Shown here: one piece after another, positions 31,752 to 40,759 of the stretch | Position numbering within the stretch: position 1 is the first letter of the stretch | How the letters are laid out: every line of letters begins with the position of its first letter | Virus record (IMG/VR): IMGVR_UViG_3300023174_000307 | Location: 1-42,165 of that record | Direction: 5' to 3' (one strand) | Source: a virus | Length of the DNA: 42,165 bases | The notes under the pieces: model-generated | Database searches by the model: none | What the model was told of the DNA's origin: nothing | The model's input: the letters and a program-made list of their open reading frames with translations, nothing else | Translations under genes and position numbers: made by a program

Positions 31752-34700
31752 CTATTTCTCCAGAGAAGCTTGGTAATTCTGCCAATCACTCTTGGTCCAG
31801 TCATTATTTTCAGGAACTTCTGAATTCCATTCAGAGTCTGTTCTTTCTTTGGGCGTGAGATTGCTAGTAGCCCAATAATACCTTACTCTGCTTCTTTCTA
31901 GCATGTGACTCTCTATCACGAAATTAGTTCCTAAAAATTTAGTATTTGCTGGCAGCAGCTGTTCTACGAGAATAGAGATATTCTCTTCAAACCATCTACT
32001 AAATAGAAAGATGTTCCTAAAATCTATTTTCGTGTTGAGTCTATTATAATAGATGTCCATCAGGGTTTCTAAATCTTCATAAGTCTCATCATAAAAGTTA
32101 GAAACAGAACCTATTGAATTGTCTATGGACTGATAGTCAGAGAACATGCTAATGATGTCCTCATTTAGTCCTTTCACAGCACTAATTTCTATTCCAAATC
32201 TTAGGTCGTCTACTGGTTCCTCAGACTTCAAGACTTCATAGACAGGTCCAACTTGACCTCCCCAATTTTCTACACTTTCTTCAGAGCTCCAAGACCTTAT
32301 TCTAACTTTATTGTCAGAAGATCTTTCGTCAAACTTTGGATTTAAGCTAGAGAAAAAAGTGTCATCTCCATAAATTACAGTCTGCAAAGGAGAAAATCCG
32401 CTTCCTGAGAGGTGTAGAAGATTTTTTGAAAAATCAAATATTTCAATATCTCCAATTGAGTCAGAATTTTTATTGATCTGCTCCATTGAAGCATCTATTC
32501 TTAGTCTCTCAAAAGAACCAGACTCTGTAGTTACAAAGTTGTAATTTATAGATGGGTCTCTTACGCCAACTGATTCAATGTTTCTAACTCTTTCAAGGAA
32601 TTCTATTTTTTCAGTTCCTTTTGAGAAGAATCTAATATTAGAAATTTCTCCGGAAAAATTCCCTTCTGAAGATTCTGGAAATGCTCCGCTAGTGAATTGA
32701 GACGAAGGAACTACTGTTTCAGTTCCAATCGTGAAAAATGAACCAGAAGAATTGTATGCAGATGAAATAGTAGAAAATACATCGCTTGATTGGCTACAAG
32801 TAACACTTGAGCTTACCTCGAATACCGAGTTAATCTCTCCGTTACTAGAGTTTGCTGCTCTCAGAACCCAAGTAGATCTATCTGAAGTTTTTTCTATCCT
32901 TCCAAATGAAATGTACCAATCTTTTCCATCATAGAGAGGCACTCCATTTATCCTCATAGAGAATGGATTCGAATTTGAAGTTGAGTTTGCACCATAGAGA
33001 GTGATATTAGACATCACGGGATCAGAAGAGCTAGATATTTCTGAAACAATATTGAACAACAAACTCTTGCCAGAAGATCCAGTGGTGTAGAATCTAACAA
33101 GTGATTCAGGGTTATTTTTATTTCTAGCTACTGGATATCGATATAGAGATTCCCAAGTCCAAGACCCGCTGGTAAAGAGTCCATCAGATTCTTGGCTAGA
33201 TCCGTATAAACCAATTGTGCCGACTGGGAGCGGGATGCCTGGCTCTATTCTAGATCCCGACAGATATGGAGACTCTATTTTCCAAGATCCGGTTACAGAC
33301 AGTCTACTCTTTTCAAGTCTCCTGTTGATTCTTCCTTCTATAAAACCAGAGTAAGCTCCACCATACTCTCTAAGCCTAAGAGAAGTATCAGGATTTATAC
33401 CATATGCTCTTATTAGGCTCTTGACGGCATAAGATGTTCCTTTGCTTCTTATGATATCAGGGAATGAAGCTACAATCCTTCTCCAGACTGAGGACTGTAT
33501 CCTTGTGAGGCTTTCAGTTCCAAAACCTGGGTCTGCTCCTATGTTGTCTCCATATGAAAGAGTATCAACATTTGTTGTCGTAAATAGCTTTGGAAGCTCA
33601 AATCCTAGGTTTCTAGCCTGATATTGAAGAAAATTGTCTGCAACAGATCCCTGCTTAACATAATCATAAGATTCGAATTTGCTGAAATGGTCAACAAATA
33701 TTTTCATCTCATCAAATTGCTTTGCCCATATGTAGAGGAGGCTAGAAAGGATCTGAGCAGCACCTAGCTTTGAACCTCTTGGTGTATCTCCTGACTGAGG
33801 ATATGGATTCTTTATGTTTCCATCTACTGATTCAAATCCTGAATCAATTTGCCCTTCATCGAAATATTGTCTTGGAACAAGCTTTGTTATAAGGTTTGGA
33901 TTTTTCTCATCGTACAAAGACCCGCTAGATAGAATATCCTGGTTAAAAGAAACTAGATCAGAGAAGTCTGGAAATAGAACTGGATTATACTCTTCTCTTT
34001 CAAAAGTTGGAGGAGATCCATCTATTTTTAGACGATTGCTTTGTGAAAAACCTGTCACGGAACTATGAAGACCGTTTCCGCTAGAGTCTAGGATAAAACT
34101 GTTTTGCGAATAGCTTCCTGTTGGTTCGTTGAACTTATAAAAGAGCTTCAATTCAGAAGCTGGATATTCTGATGAAGAAACCTTTAGCTTTATTTCGGAC
34201 TCTGTTCTAGCTTTGTGATAGACTTTGAAATCATCCATAGCGCCTGTAAGTTGCTGTTCAGGCATAAAAACGAATCCAGTGCCTGAATGAGAAGATCCAC
34301 TTCCTAATAAGAGTTGGCTTCCTCTAGTGTCAAAGCTTGAAAATTCATATACCCTTGAAGAAGAAGCTATCAGATTCCCATCATTATACAGAAATAGTTT
34401 GTTTACGCCAGGCTTTCTATTAAATTGAGCGCAGAGATCTAACCAAGATCCTTTTTGAATACTTCCTGAAGTGTAGATAGAAGCGCTTCCTGAAGAAACA
34501 TAAAAATGAAGATCTGCTTGGCTTGTAGAGGCTGAGCTAGAAACGAACAAAGTATATCCATCAGATCCTGAAAGTCTCTGAAAGATAGCCATATTCTGAT
34601 TTGTGATAGTTGGAATAAAAATTTTGAACTGAAAAGAAAGAGAGCCAGCACCTGGATCTAGAGCAGGAGATCCGTCCTTGACTCTAGATAGATCGACATT

Positions 34701-35129
34701 TTCTCCGCCTCTTATATCATTTATCGAAATCTTATTGTTTCCTTGAAACCTGAGATATCCAACATTCTTAGGAAACCTATCATAGATGTGTTTTTCAAAT
34801 CCTGTAAGAGAATCTTGAAAATCTTTTATCTCACTCTCGGTTCCATCAAATGGAAAGCTGTTTATGATTGTGTCAAAAGCAACATTAATATTGACTTCAG
34901 CAGAATTAAAGAAGGTATGATTCTCAAACTTTGACCAGTCAAGAGGGATCTGCTGAGTTGATACTAAACCCTCCCCAGGAGTTGAATCAACTGATCCAGA
35001 AAACTTAAATTTCTCTGGAAGATCAGAAGACTTAATCCTCAAATTTCTAGCAGAAATTTTTTGATACGGAGAAGTCAGAGGGCTGCTGAAGACTACCGAA
35101 TTAGGCGTCTTGAATATTGGCTTCAGCAT
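31752..35129 (-). CDS. Large baseplate/tail protein with LamG-like insert (possible gp7 analogue)
   Basis: The 1125-residue protein has a LamG/concanavalin-like region at about 155 to 310 (AGSLSFQFKIFIP, DLHFYVSSGSASIYTSG, KGSWLDLCAQFNR, GAMDDFKVYHKARTESEI). Around residues 480 to 590 is a stretch of conserved appearance, YDYVKQGSVADNFLQYQARN, then WRRIVASFPDIIRSKGTSYA and LIRAYGINPD...LREYGG, which I have seen as a signature of large structural proteins in many phages. Size and place after gp6 recall T4 gp7 (1032 residues), the outer wedge protein, but homology is not shown. The ATG overlaps the upstream stop as TAATG. Confidence 0.85.
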   Translation of the reverse strand: MLKPIFKTPNSVVFSSPLTSPYQKISARNLRIKSSDLPEKFKFSGSVDSTPGEGLVSTQQIPLDWSKFENHTFFNSAEVNINVAFDTIINSFPFDGTESEIKDFQDSLTGFEKHIYDRFPKNVGYLRFQGNNKISINDIRGGENVDLSRVKDGSPALDPGAGSLSFQFKIFIPTITNQNMAIFQRLSGSDGYTLFVSSSASTSQADLHFYVSSGSASIYTSGSIQKGSWLDLCAQFNRKPGVNKLFLYNDGNLIASSSRVYEFSSFDTRGSQLLLGSGSSHSGTGFVFMPEQQLTGAMDDFKVYHKARTESEIKLKVSSSEYPASELKLFYKFNEPTGSYSQNSFILDSSGNGLHSSVTGFSQSNRLKIDGSPPTFEREEYNPVLFPDFSDLVSFNQDILSSGSLYDEKNPNLITKLVPRQYFDEGQIDSGFESVDGNIKNPYPQSGDTPRGSKLGAAQILSSLLYIWAKQFDEMKIFVDHFSKFESYDYVKQGSVADNFLQYQARNLGFELPKLFTTTNVDTLSYGDNIGADPGFGTESLTRIQSSVWRRIVASFPDIIRSKGTSYAVKSLIRAYGINPDTSLRLREYGGAYSGFIEGRINRRLEKSRLSVTGSWKIESPYLSGSRIEPGIPLPVGTIGLYGSSQESDGLFTSGSWTWESLYRYPVARNKNNPESLVRFYTTGSSGKSLLFNIVSEISSSSDPVMSNITLYGANSTSNSNPFSMRINGVPLYDGKDWYISFGRIEKTSDRSTWVLRAANSSNGEINSVFEVSSSVTCSQSSDVFSTISSAYNSSGSFFTIGTETVVPSSQFTSGAFPESSEGNFSGEISNIRFFSKGTEKIEFLERVRNIESVGVRDPSINYNFVTTESGSFERLRIDASMEQINKNSDSIGDIEIFDFSKNLLHLSGSGFSPLQTVIYGDDTFFSSLNPKFDERSSDNKVRIRSWSSEESVENWGGQVGPVYEVLKSEEPVDDLRFGIEISAVKGLNEDIISMFSDYQSIDNSIGSVSNFYDETYEDLETLMDIYYNRLNTKIDFRNIFLFSRWFEENISILVEQLLPANTKFLGTNFVIESHMLERSRVRYYWATSNLTPKERTDSEWNSEVPENNDWTKSDWQNYQASLEK

Positions 35130-36622
35130 TAAGACCTCAGTGAGAAGGTGAACCCTTCATCAGAAATGACTCTATTTTCTCCATTGTAATCTATCTTGAA
35201 TTCAAAGTAGACTTGTCTTCCATACGGAATTGAATCGCTATAGAACTGTAAAAAGTTTCCATTTTGATCTAGAGAAAGTTTTGTCCCCATCGAGTTGTAA
35301 TCAATATAGACTTGCTTGGTTTGAAGATCAATTACTCTATAGAGTCCGCTTACTGGGACTGGTTTTCTCTCTATCGAAAACTTAGATGACCTGTCTTCTA
35401 GAGAAAGATCAAAGAATTTGCATCTTATCAGAACTAATCCTGGAGGAGCTGAAGAGGGGCCAAAGCAATTTACTTTGAGCTTATCATTAGAGAAAACATA
35501 AGAATCAGGAGTGTTGTAATTTACTGTTAAGCTTCCACTCTTGAAAACTGTTGTCTCATCTAAAGAAGTCCATATCTCTTCAAAAGTTATTGAACCAGAA
35601 GCTCTTACTGCATCTGATAGAGTAACAGATCCTGTAATTGTTGTAGTATCAGATGAAGCAAATATGAATGGCGCCTTATAGACCCCATCAATAAAACCAG
35701 ATTGCTGATCTTGACTTCCAGTGAAATATCTCGTATAAGATCCAGTAGTAAATCTAACAAGAATGCAACTATCTCCAGCTATAGAAGTTAGAGAGCTTCC
35801 AGAAACTAGATTAGTTTTGATTCCACGAACTGTGTTTGTAAGATAAAGATTGCCAGATACATCAAAAACGGCTTGCTCTCTGTCGTCTACTCTAGAATCA
35901 TCCCAAAAGATTTCTACTCTTGGTCTGAGAATTGGGTTCTTTGCATTTCTAGAGCCAAACCTCTTAACAAAATAAGTTGTATTGTCTGCCTCTTGACTTC
36001 CTGAAAAAGAAAGTCTAAAAGAAGGCTGTGGAAGAAGTCCCACTATTGAAGAAGATACAAAATCAGTGATGTCTATATAGAGATCTTCATTGCCATTTAT
36101 GAATCTCTGGCTTGCTTCGAAGCTTCTTACTCCTAATCCATCATTAAGATTGCCTGATGTGATGTAATCAATATTGCTTGATCCTAGTAAACCTCCCGAG
36201 TTTGCTCCTTCCATATTCCAAAGAACGCCAGATGATCTAGATAGAAAATTAGATGCATCTATATGGCTATAGCTTGATACATCTCTTCCAATACCTTCAG
36301 AAAAACTTGAACTCAGAGGAAACAAACTTAAAGTAAAATCAGTAGGAGCTGGCTGTCCTCCTATAACTGAAATCATCTTCAAATATGCTTTAAAGTTATT
36401 CAAATTCAGTGATGAAGCAGTCAATGCCTGAATTTGCCCCCAATCAAAAGAAATGAGAGCTCTAGAGATTTCAACAGAGCCAGTAATGGCATCAGACTCA
36501 TCCCATAGCTTGAACAAGTCTATTGTTCCAGCCTGACCGACGTTTCCGGAAACTGCTCTTTTTGTAGAAACAATCTTGTCAGTAATATAAGTGTCAGAAG
36601 AAGCTGTAACTACTAAGAACAT
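35129..36622 (-). CDS. Virion protein with DNRLRE-like beta domain, after gp6
   Basis: The 497-residue protein opens VVTASSDTYITDKIVS, followed by IDLFKLWDESD and SRALISFDWGQI, the pattern of a DNRLRE-type beta sandwich (a D-x-Y opening strand and R-x-L-I-x-F-D). The domain seems to run to about residue 235. The second half is also strand-rich (GLYRVIDLQTKQVYIDYNSM). It lies directly downstream of the gp6 gene, eleven bases after its stop, and just upstream of the LamG-bearing protein. It is likely a baseplate or short-fibre component. The family of the second half is not recognised. Confidence 0.83.
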   Translation of the reverse strand: MFLVVTASSDTYITDKIVSTKRAVSGNVGQAGTIDLFKLWDESDAITGSVEISRALISFDWGQIQALTASSLNLNNFKAYLKMISVIGGQPAPTDFTLSLFPLSSSFSEGIGRDVSSYSHIDASNFLSRSSGVLWNMEGANSGGLLGSSNIDYITSGNLNDGLGVRSFEASQRFINGNEDLYIDITDFVSSSIVGLLPQPSFRLSFSGSQEADNTTYFVKRFGSRNAKNPILRPRVEIFWDDSRVDDREQAVFDVSGNLYLTNTVRGIKTNLVSGSSLTSIAGDSCILVRFTTGSYTRYFTGSQDQQSGFIDGVYKAPFIFASSDTTTITGSVTLSDAVRASGSITFEEIWTSLDETTVFKSGSLTVNYNTPDSYVFSNDKLKVNCFGPSSAPPGLVLIRCKFFDLSLEDRSSKFSIERKPVPVSGLYRVIDLQTKQVYIDYNSMGTKLSLDQNGNFLQFYSDSIPYGRQVYFEFKIDYNGENRVISDEGFTFSLRS

Positions 36623-36633
36623 TTATGAATCCA

Positions 36634-38463
36634 TCACTCAGTGACTACAATTATATCATATTCAGGATATCTGAGTTCAAATATTGATCCAGGCATTGGA
36701 ACTATCATTCCCTTCTGATTATTCTCTTGAAAATCAAAATAGACGTTAGAGTAATCTCTATCTTCTATAGGGGTGTTTATATTTTGAAATTCTAGCCTTG
36801 TGAACGACATAACTCCTGGAGTAGTTATGACTGCATTAATGATGTCAGATGTTTGAATAACTTGATCTATCTGAAAGTTTTTTATATCTAGAAGACTTCT
36901 AATTTTTTGTATGACTGTCTTAACTACTTCTAGAGAGTTCGTATCTGGCGCAGGAACAAAACCAACTGTTATTCCGTAGTTGATGATTCTTGCATCTATT
37001 ACATCTATTGCATCAGATATCAATCGATACTCATTTATGTATTTCTTGATATTTCTTTTTAGAGAATCTGGTGCTGGAGTTAATAGGTTTTCAGAATTTC
37101 TACAAAGAACTACTAACTGAGTAGCTAAAGGATTATTTGGGTTTGGTCTAGCTGTTGCTCTAAAAACTCTTCCAAACTTGCTTGGAATAGAGTATATCCT
37201 AGCAACTAGATCTGATTTAGTCACTATTCTATTTTGAGCATTTCTAGCAGCTGGAACTACTGCTCTCAGCTCGTCTATAGTTGGCGCTCTGGCTCCACCA
37301 GAAGCCTCTGCAGCGTTTCTGACATCTATTGATGCCCTGACGCTGACAGCAAGCGGCTGTGTTGGGCCGCCCTTGAATTCAACTAAGAGTTCTCTTATAG
37401 TCTTTATTGAGCCTGCACCAACATTGTGGTCTATTCCGCCCCCAGCACGGTAAGTTACTGTGAGAGTAGTATTGCTAGGAGTAATTCCAAGAGTGTTAGA
37501 TCTCAATAGCGAGTTGGGATCAAGAGTGAATCTAGGGACTGTTGGCCTTCCATACAGCGGAAGTGAGAGTTTAGATGGGTCTGGAAATATATCTTCGTCG
37601 GTTGTTCCTAGATCTCCGCCGCCAAATTGAAGGGTACTGCTTCTAGACTGGAGGTTGACATTCTGAACAAATCTTCTTGGAGCTGGGACTAATTCCAAAA
37701 TCTGCTCTACGAGGCCTGCATCAGAAGAGTAGTTCTTTGCCCCTATAAAGACAGTGTCCTGTGTGAGAGACTCTACTTCATAATATTGATTTTGATCTGA
37801 ATCTACTACCGACAGTATCTCACTCACATTTGGATTTGAGAGAGATATGGTTCTAAAAGGAACATAGCTTGAATCTAGAACAAAATTTTCCGTATAAAGC
37901 CTTCCAGAAACAGATCTAGTATCTTTCTTTACGATGAATGTAAGTGGTGTGCCAGAATCATCAACCTCTGAGACAACGACTGTTGCAGTCAGATTTCCAA
38001 ATTGATCTGTCTCAGAAAAATCTAGGTCATCTATTGTGGTGAACGGAATTCCGTTAGATGATTCTACAAGAGATCCCGCCTTTATTACAGGAAGAACATT
38101 CTTGTCTGGGACCATTACTCCTCTGTCATTTACAGATGGGACCTCAACATAGAAAGTAAGAGTCGCTGATGATGGAGTTGCTCCTATTATCTTGACTCCA
38201 GCATTTCTTATGAGCCTCTCTATATTTTCAACCTCTATTGCCTCGCTCCAGCTCAATTCTTTGAACTGGTGGTCCAAATAATAGGTCATAGTGTCGCCGA
38301 CTGATGCTGCCATATCAAGCATCAGTCCGCCTACAGAAGCTTCTGAAAAATCCTGTATCTTGTCAGCAAAGAAAGTCCTAGAGTATCTCAGAAGGTCTGC
38401 TCTGAGCTCGTTGTATTCCTTTGCTACATAACTTCTTATTGGCTTTTCTCTGCTAGATGCCAT
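36634..38463 (-). CDS. gp6: Baseplate wedge protein gp6 (baseplate J-like)
   Basis: This 609-residue protein matches the gp6/J family that forms the ring holding the baseplate wedges together (T4 gp6 has 660 residues). The opening MASSREKPIRSYVAKEYNEL with DFSEASVGGLMLDMAASVGD and MTYYLDHQFKEL is characteristic. The conserved core later includes PTIDELRAVVPAARNAQNRI followed by VTKSDLVARIYSIPSKFG, the J-like signature region. Start ATG 38463 overlaps the gp25 stop as TAATG. The gp25 to gp6 pairing is typical of contractile tails. Confidence 0.94.
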   Translation of the reverse strand: MASSREKPIRSYVAKEYNELRADLLRYSRTFFADKIQDFSEASVGGLMLDMAASVGDTMTYYLDHQFKELSWSEAIEVENIERLIRNAGVKIIGATPSSATLTFYVEVPSVNDRGVMVPDKNVLPVIKAGSLVESSNGIPFTTIDDLDFSETDQFGNLTATVVVSEVDDSGTPLTFIVKKDTRSVSGRLYTENFVLDSSYVPFRTISLSNPNVSEILSVVDSDQNQYYEVESLTQDTVFIGAKNYSSDAGLVEQILELVPAPRRFVQNVNLQSRSSTLQFGGGDLGTTDEDIFPDPSKLSLPLYGRPTVPRFTLDPNSLLRSNTLGITPSNTTLTVTYRAGGGIDHNVGAGSIKTIRELLVEFKGGPTQPLAVSVRASIDVRNAAEASGGARAPTIDELRAVVPAARNAQNRIVTKSDLVARIYSIPSKFGRVFRATARPNPNNPLATQLVVLCRNSENLLTPAPDSLKRNIKKYINEYRLISDAIDVIDARIINYGITVGFVPAPDTNSLEVVKTVIQKIRSLLDIKNFQIDQVIQTSDIINAVITTPGVMSFTRLEFQNINTPIEDRDYSNVYFDFQENNQKGMIVPMPGSIFELRYPEYDIIVVTE

Positions 38464-38948
38464 TATCCCACCGTGTAGAGAATGACCTCTACTCTTCTTG
38501 CGTCTTGGCTCACGACTGGTATTTTATAGGTTATGTTTATTCCAACCTTTGCCAGCTCTCCATTGATGTCAGTTTCATTGATAGGCTCAAAAGTCTCCAG
38601 GCTAACAAACGGAAGATACCTCCCGACTGCTGTTCTAATTCTATTTATTGCCTCAGCGTCAGCTTCCTCTGTTCCAAGTTCAAAACAGAGCTCCTTGAGA
38701 TTTGCTCCAAAGTTATAGTCCATAAGCCTCTCACCTTTATTAGTGAGAAGTAGATTTTTGAGATTATCTCCTATTGTTGCTGGGAGGTCTCTATGCATTT
38801 TCAAGAGTCCATCAGAGCCATCTCCAAGCTGAAGAGGGGTTCTTATCCCAATTGGTGGATCAAGACGAACCTGTTGAGATGTCCTCTCATTTACATTCGA
38901 AGGAAACTCACCTGATGACTTGAAGCTGTAAACTCTTGGTTGAGCCAA
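38463..38948 (-). CDS. gp25: Baseplate wedge protein gp25
   Basis: The 161-residue protein belongs to the gp25/GPW family that nucleates the sheath at the baseplate. The core LLLTNKGERLMDYNFGANLK followed by CFELG and IRTAVGRYLPFVSLETFE is typical. T4 gp25 has 132 residues, and the extra length is a polar N-terminus. The start is TTG 38948, since the only nearby ATG is in another frame and the first internal Met comes 49 residues later. GAGAG lies seven bases before. The 50-base gap upstream holds a candidate promoter element. Confidence 0.93.
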   Translation of the reverse strand: MAQPRVYSFKSSGEFPSNVNERTSQQVRLDPPIGIRTPLQLGDGSDGLLKMHRDLPATIGDNLKNLLLTNKGERLMDYNFGANLKELCFELGTEEADAEAINRIRTAVGRYLPFVSLETFEPINETDINGELAKVGINITYKIPVVSQDARRVEVILYTVG

Positions 38949-38962
38949 AATATTCTCTCATC

Positions 38963-38972
38963 AATAAATATT
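38963..38972 (-). promoter_or_regulatory. Candidate late-promoter element before gp25
   Basis: The coding strand reads AATATTTATT, ending 14 bases before the TTG start of gp25. It differs by one base from the element before the scaffold gene. The plus strand contains AATAAATA, the T4-like late core reversed. The short distance to the start would leave a leader of only a few bases, which is a point against it being the minus-10 element. Confidence 0.33.
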
Positions 38973-38998
38973 TGGACGAGACAAATTCAAGTTCAATT

Positions 38999-39220
38999 TT
39001 AAGAGCTAAAAGTATTAGAAACAGGATCAATACTCCCAGTAACAGTTATCGACTTCACAAATTTATCTATAGCCACAGAAAGATCCTCAGATAAGTTAGA
39101 AATGATCTTATCAGAGCTAGGAGGATTGTTAGAAGTTGAATCGTCCCTTGATCTCTTGAAAGCACTCTCTATTTCTGACTTGAGCTCATCAACTTTTTCT
39201 TTAGTAGTTATTACAGCCAT
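38999..39220 (-). CDS. Small protein between gp5 and gp25, function unknown
   Basis: The 73-residue product is helical and polar (KEKVDELKSEIESAFKR, a Ser/Asn/Pro hinge, then LSEDLSVAIDKFVKSITVTG) and ends in a Ser/Thr tail. No membrane span, cysteine or motif is seen. The ATG shares bases with the gp5 stop as TAATG, so its production is tied to that of the hub. It may be a baseplate chaperone or minor hub protein. That is inference from place. Confidence 0.72.
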   Translation of the reverse strand: MAVITTKEKVDELKSEIESAFKRSRDDSTSNNPPSSDKIISNLSEDLSVAIDKFVKSITVTGSIDPVSNTFSS

Positions 39221-40758
39221 TATTCACCAAATATTCTTGAGGACTTCAAGCTAGCTATCTCTGTCTTTCTAGTTTTCATATTCTGTATGAGAGTAGTGGC
39301 TGCTGTATTGATCTGCGGAGAAGCTTGTCCATATCCAGGCGTGATATGCGTGAGAAGAGTATCGCAGAAACTTGTCACGTCATCCATAACCTTATTGAGC
39401 AAATCCTCAAGCTGCTTATACTTCACATACGGCTGAGAGGATCCTGGAGCATCTGAAGGACCATCGGCAGCTCCTCCATCAGAATCAGACCTTCCTATGT
39501 AGATTTTATTTCCAGATATGCATATGCTTCCATCGTCAAGAATAGAAATGCAAGCGTGATCTCCAGAGGCAGTCTTGTCTCCTTCTTTTAGGATGTAGAT
39601 GCTTCCATTTATTCCGTTGTCTGCATCCTTTCTAGAGACTATTCTTATCTGGTCTGACTTCAGAGCTATCGATGCTGCTGAGACTACTTCAGCTCTAGTG
39701 GATGACTCGCCTGGAACTATTGGCTTTTGCTCCTGAATTCCAAGCTTGGTGTCAATCGACGACCCCATAGAGACGTAGATTCTTGAAGCGTCATCCCTAA
39801 AGTCAGGATCTCCTTCAGACTTTTTCAGAGCTTGACCATTCTGATTCAGTATTCTCTTGTCTTTGGTGACCTCTGAGAATCTTCTGTTCTTTCTAGTGTT
39901 TGGTATAGTTCTGCTTGTTAGAGACTTTGAAATCCAGCGTGCTCTTCCAGCAACGATGTCTATTGTTCCACTTGACTGCAGCGGGCTGCTATAGGCATTA
40001 CTCTTTGTAGCAATGCTTGGATCATCGCTAGGAGTCCAGGCCCTATCTGTAGTCAGAGATATTAGAGAGTTATTAGAGCCCTGAAGCGTGAGATCGCCTG
40101 GTCTCTTGGTATATCTCGGAACGGGCTCGTAGGCGTGTGGGTGCAAGTTTGTCGACTGAACTATAGAGTCGTACTCATTTGGATAGAGCGGATTCTGCTT
40201 GAGAGAGATATTTGGAAAATCTTCTGTCGGAGGAAGCTGAGATGGATTTACTATTCCCTCTGCAGAATTTGCTGTACCTGGGGATTGATCCTCTGTTGGC
40301 GTTGGCTCGTATATCCTGTCATAATGAGAATAGTTGACATCCTCGTTATAGTCGTCTCCGTGAACCCTTGAAAGCCAGTATCCTATATTTGAAATGCCTT
40401 TTGCTCCTCTGTCAAAAAGAATCCAGACCATCTCTCCTACCTTTATTGGCATAGAGAGATGAGATGAAAAAAGAGGGTATGCTAGGCAATAGGAATCGCC
40501 AACTTGATCAGCACCTCCTGAAATTCTCCTAACAAGAAGGCAGTTCCTAGGAAGCTTTTCAATAGAGAGGCTGTTTGAAATTTTCTTGAGTCTCTTTGCT
40601 GAGATTGAACTAGCTGAATATGAGTCGCAAATAATATTTGTAACTACAGCCTTTTCAAATATGGCTGCAGAAGATGCAGAGATATTTCCATCAACTGCGT
40701 CTCTTCTTGCGGCACCGCTGAATCCAACATTATTGATGTTGGAGCTTTTATTAGTCAA
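39220..40758 (-). CDS. gp5: Baseplate hub/spike protein (gp5-like OB fold, no lysozyme domain)
   Basis: The 512-residue protein has a gp5-type OB-fold region at about residues 60 to 140, with PIKVGEMVWILFDRG followed by GYWLSRVHG. A middle segment has RPGDLTLQGSNNSLISL, seen in hub proteins that carry a beta spike. A strand pair ACISILDDGSICISGNKIYIG near 410 is followed by a helical end. The T4 gp5 lysozyme domain and the long beta-helix octapeptide repeats are not visible. The start is TTG 40758, six bases after GGAG. It lies upstream of gp25 and gp6 as expected for a baseplate operon. Confidence 0.85.
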   Translation of the reverse strand: MTNKSSNINNVGFSGAARRDAVDGNISASSAAIFEKAVVTNIICDSYSASSISAKRLKKISNSLSIEKLPRNCLLVRRISGGADQVGDSYCLAYPLFSSHLSMPIKVGEMVWILFDRGAKGISNIGYWLSRVHGDDYNEDVNYSHYDRIYEPTPTEDQSPGTANSAEGIVNPSQLPPTEDFPNISLKQNPLYPNEYDSIVQSTNLHPHAYEPVPRYTKRPGDLTLQGSNNSLISLTTDRAWTPSDDPSIATKSNAYSSPLQSSGTIDIVAGRARWISKSLTSRTIPNTRKNRRFSEVTKDKRILNQNGQALKKSEGDPDFRDDASRIYVSMGSSIDTKLGIQEQKPIVPGESSTRAEVVSAASIALKSDQIRIVSRKDADNGINGSIYILKEGDKTASGDHACISILDDGSICISGNKIYIGRSDSDGGAADGPSDAPGSSQPYVKYKQLEDLLNKVMDDVTSFCDTLLTHITPGYGQASPQINTAATTLIQNMKTRKTEIASLKSSRIFGE

Positions 40759-40759
40759 T

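Noticed and set aside
31750-31785. Upstream TTG at 31785 as the start of the giant virion gene
   Set aside because: No proper ribosome site and a 34-base overlap. TTG 31749 has GGAG eight bases before it. The upstream choice cannot be wholly excluded.
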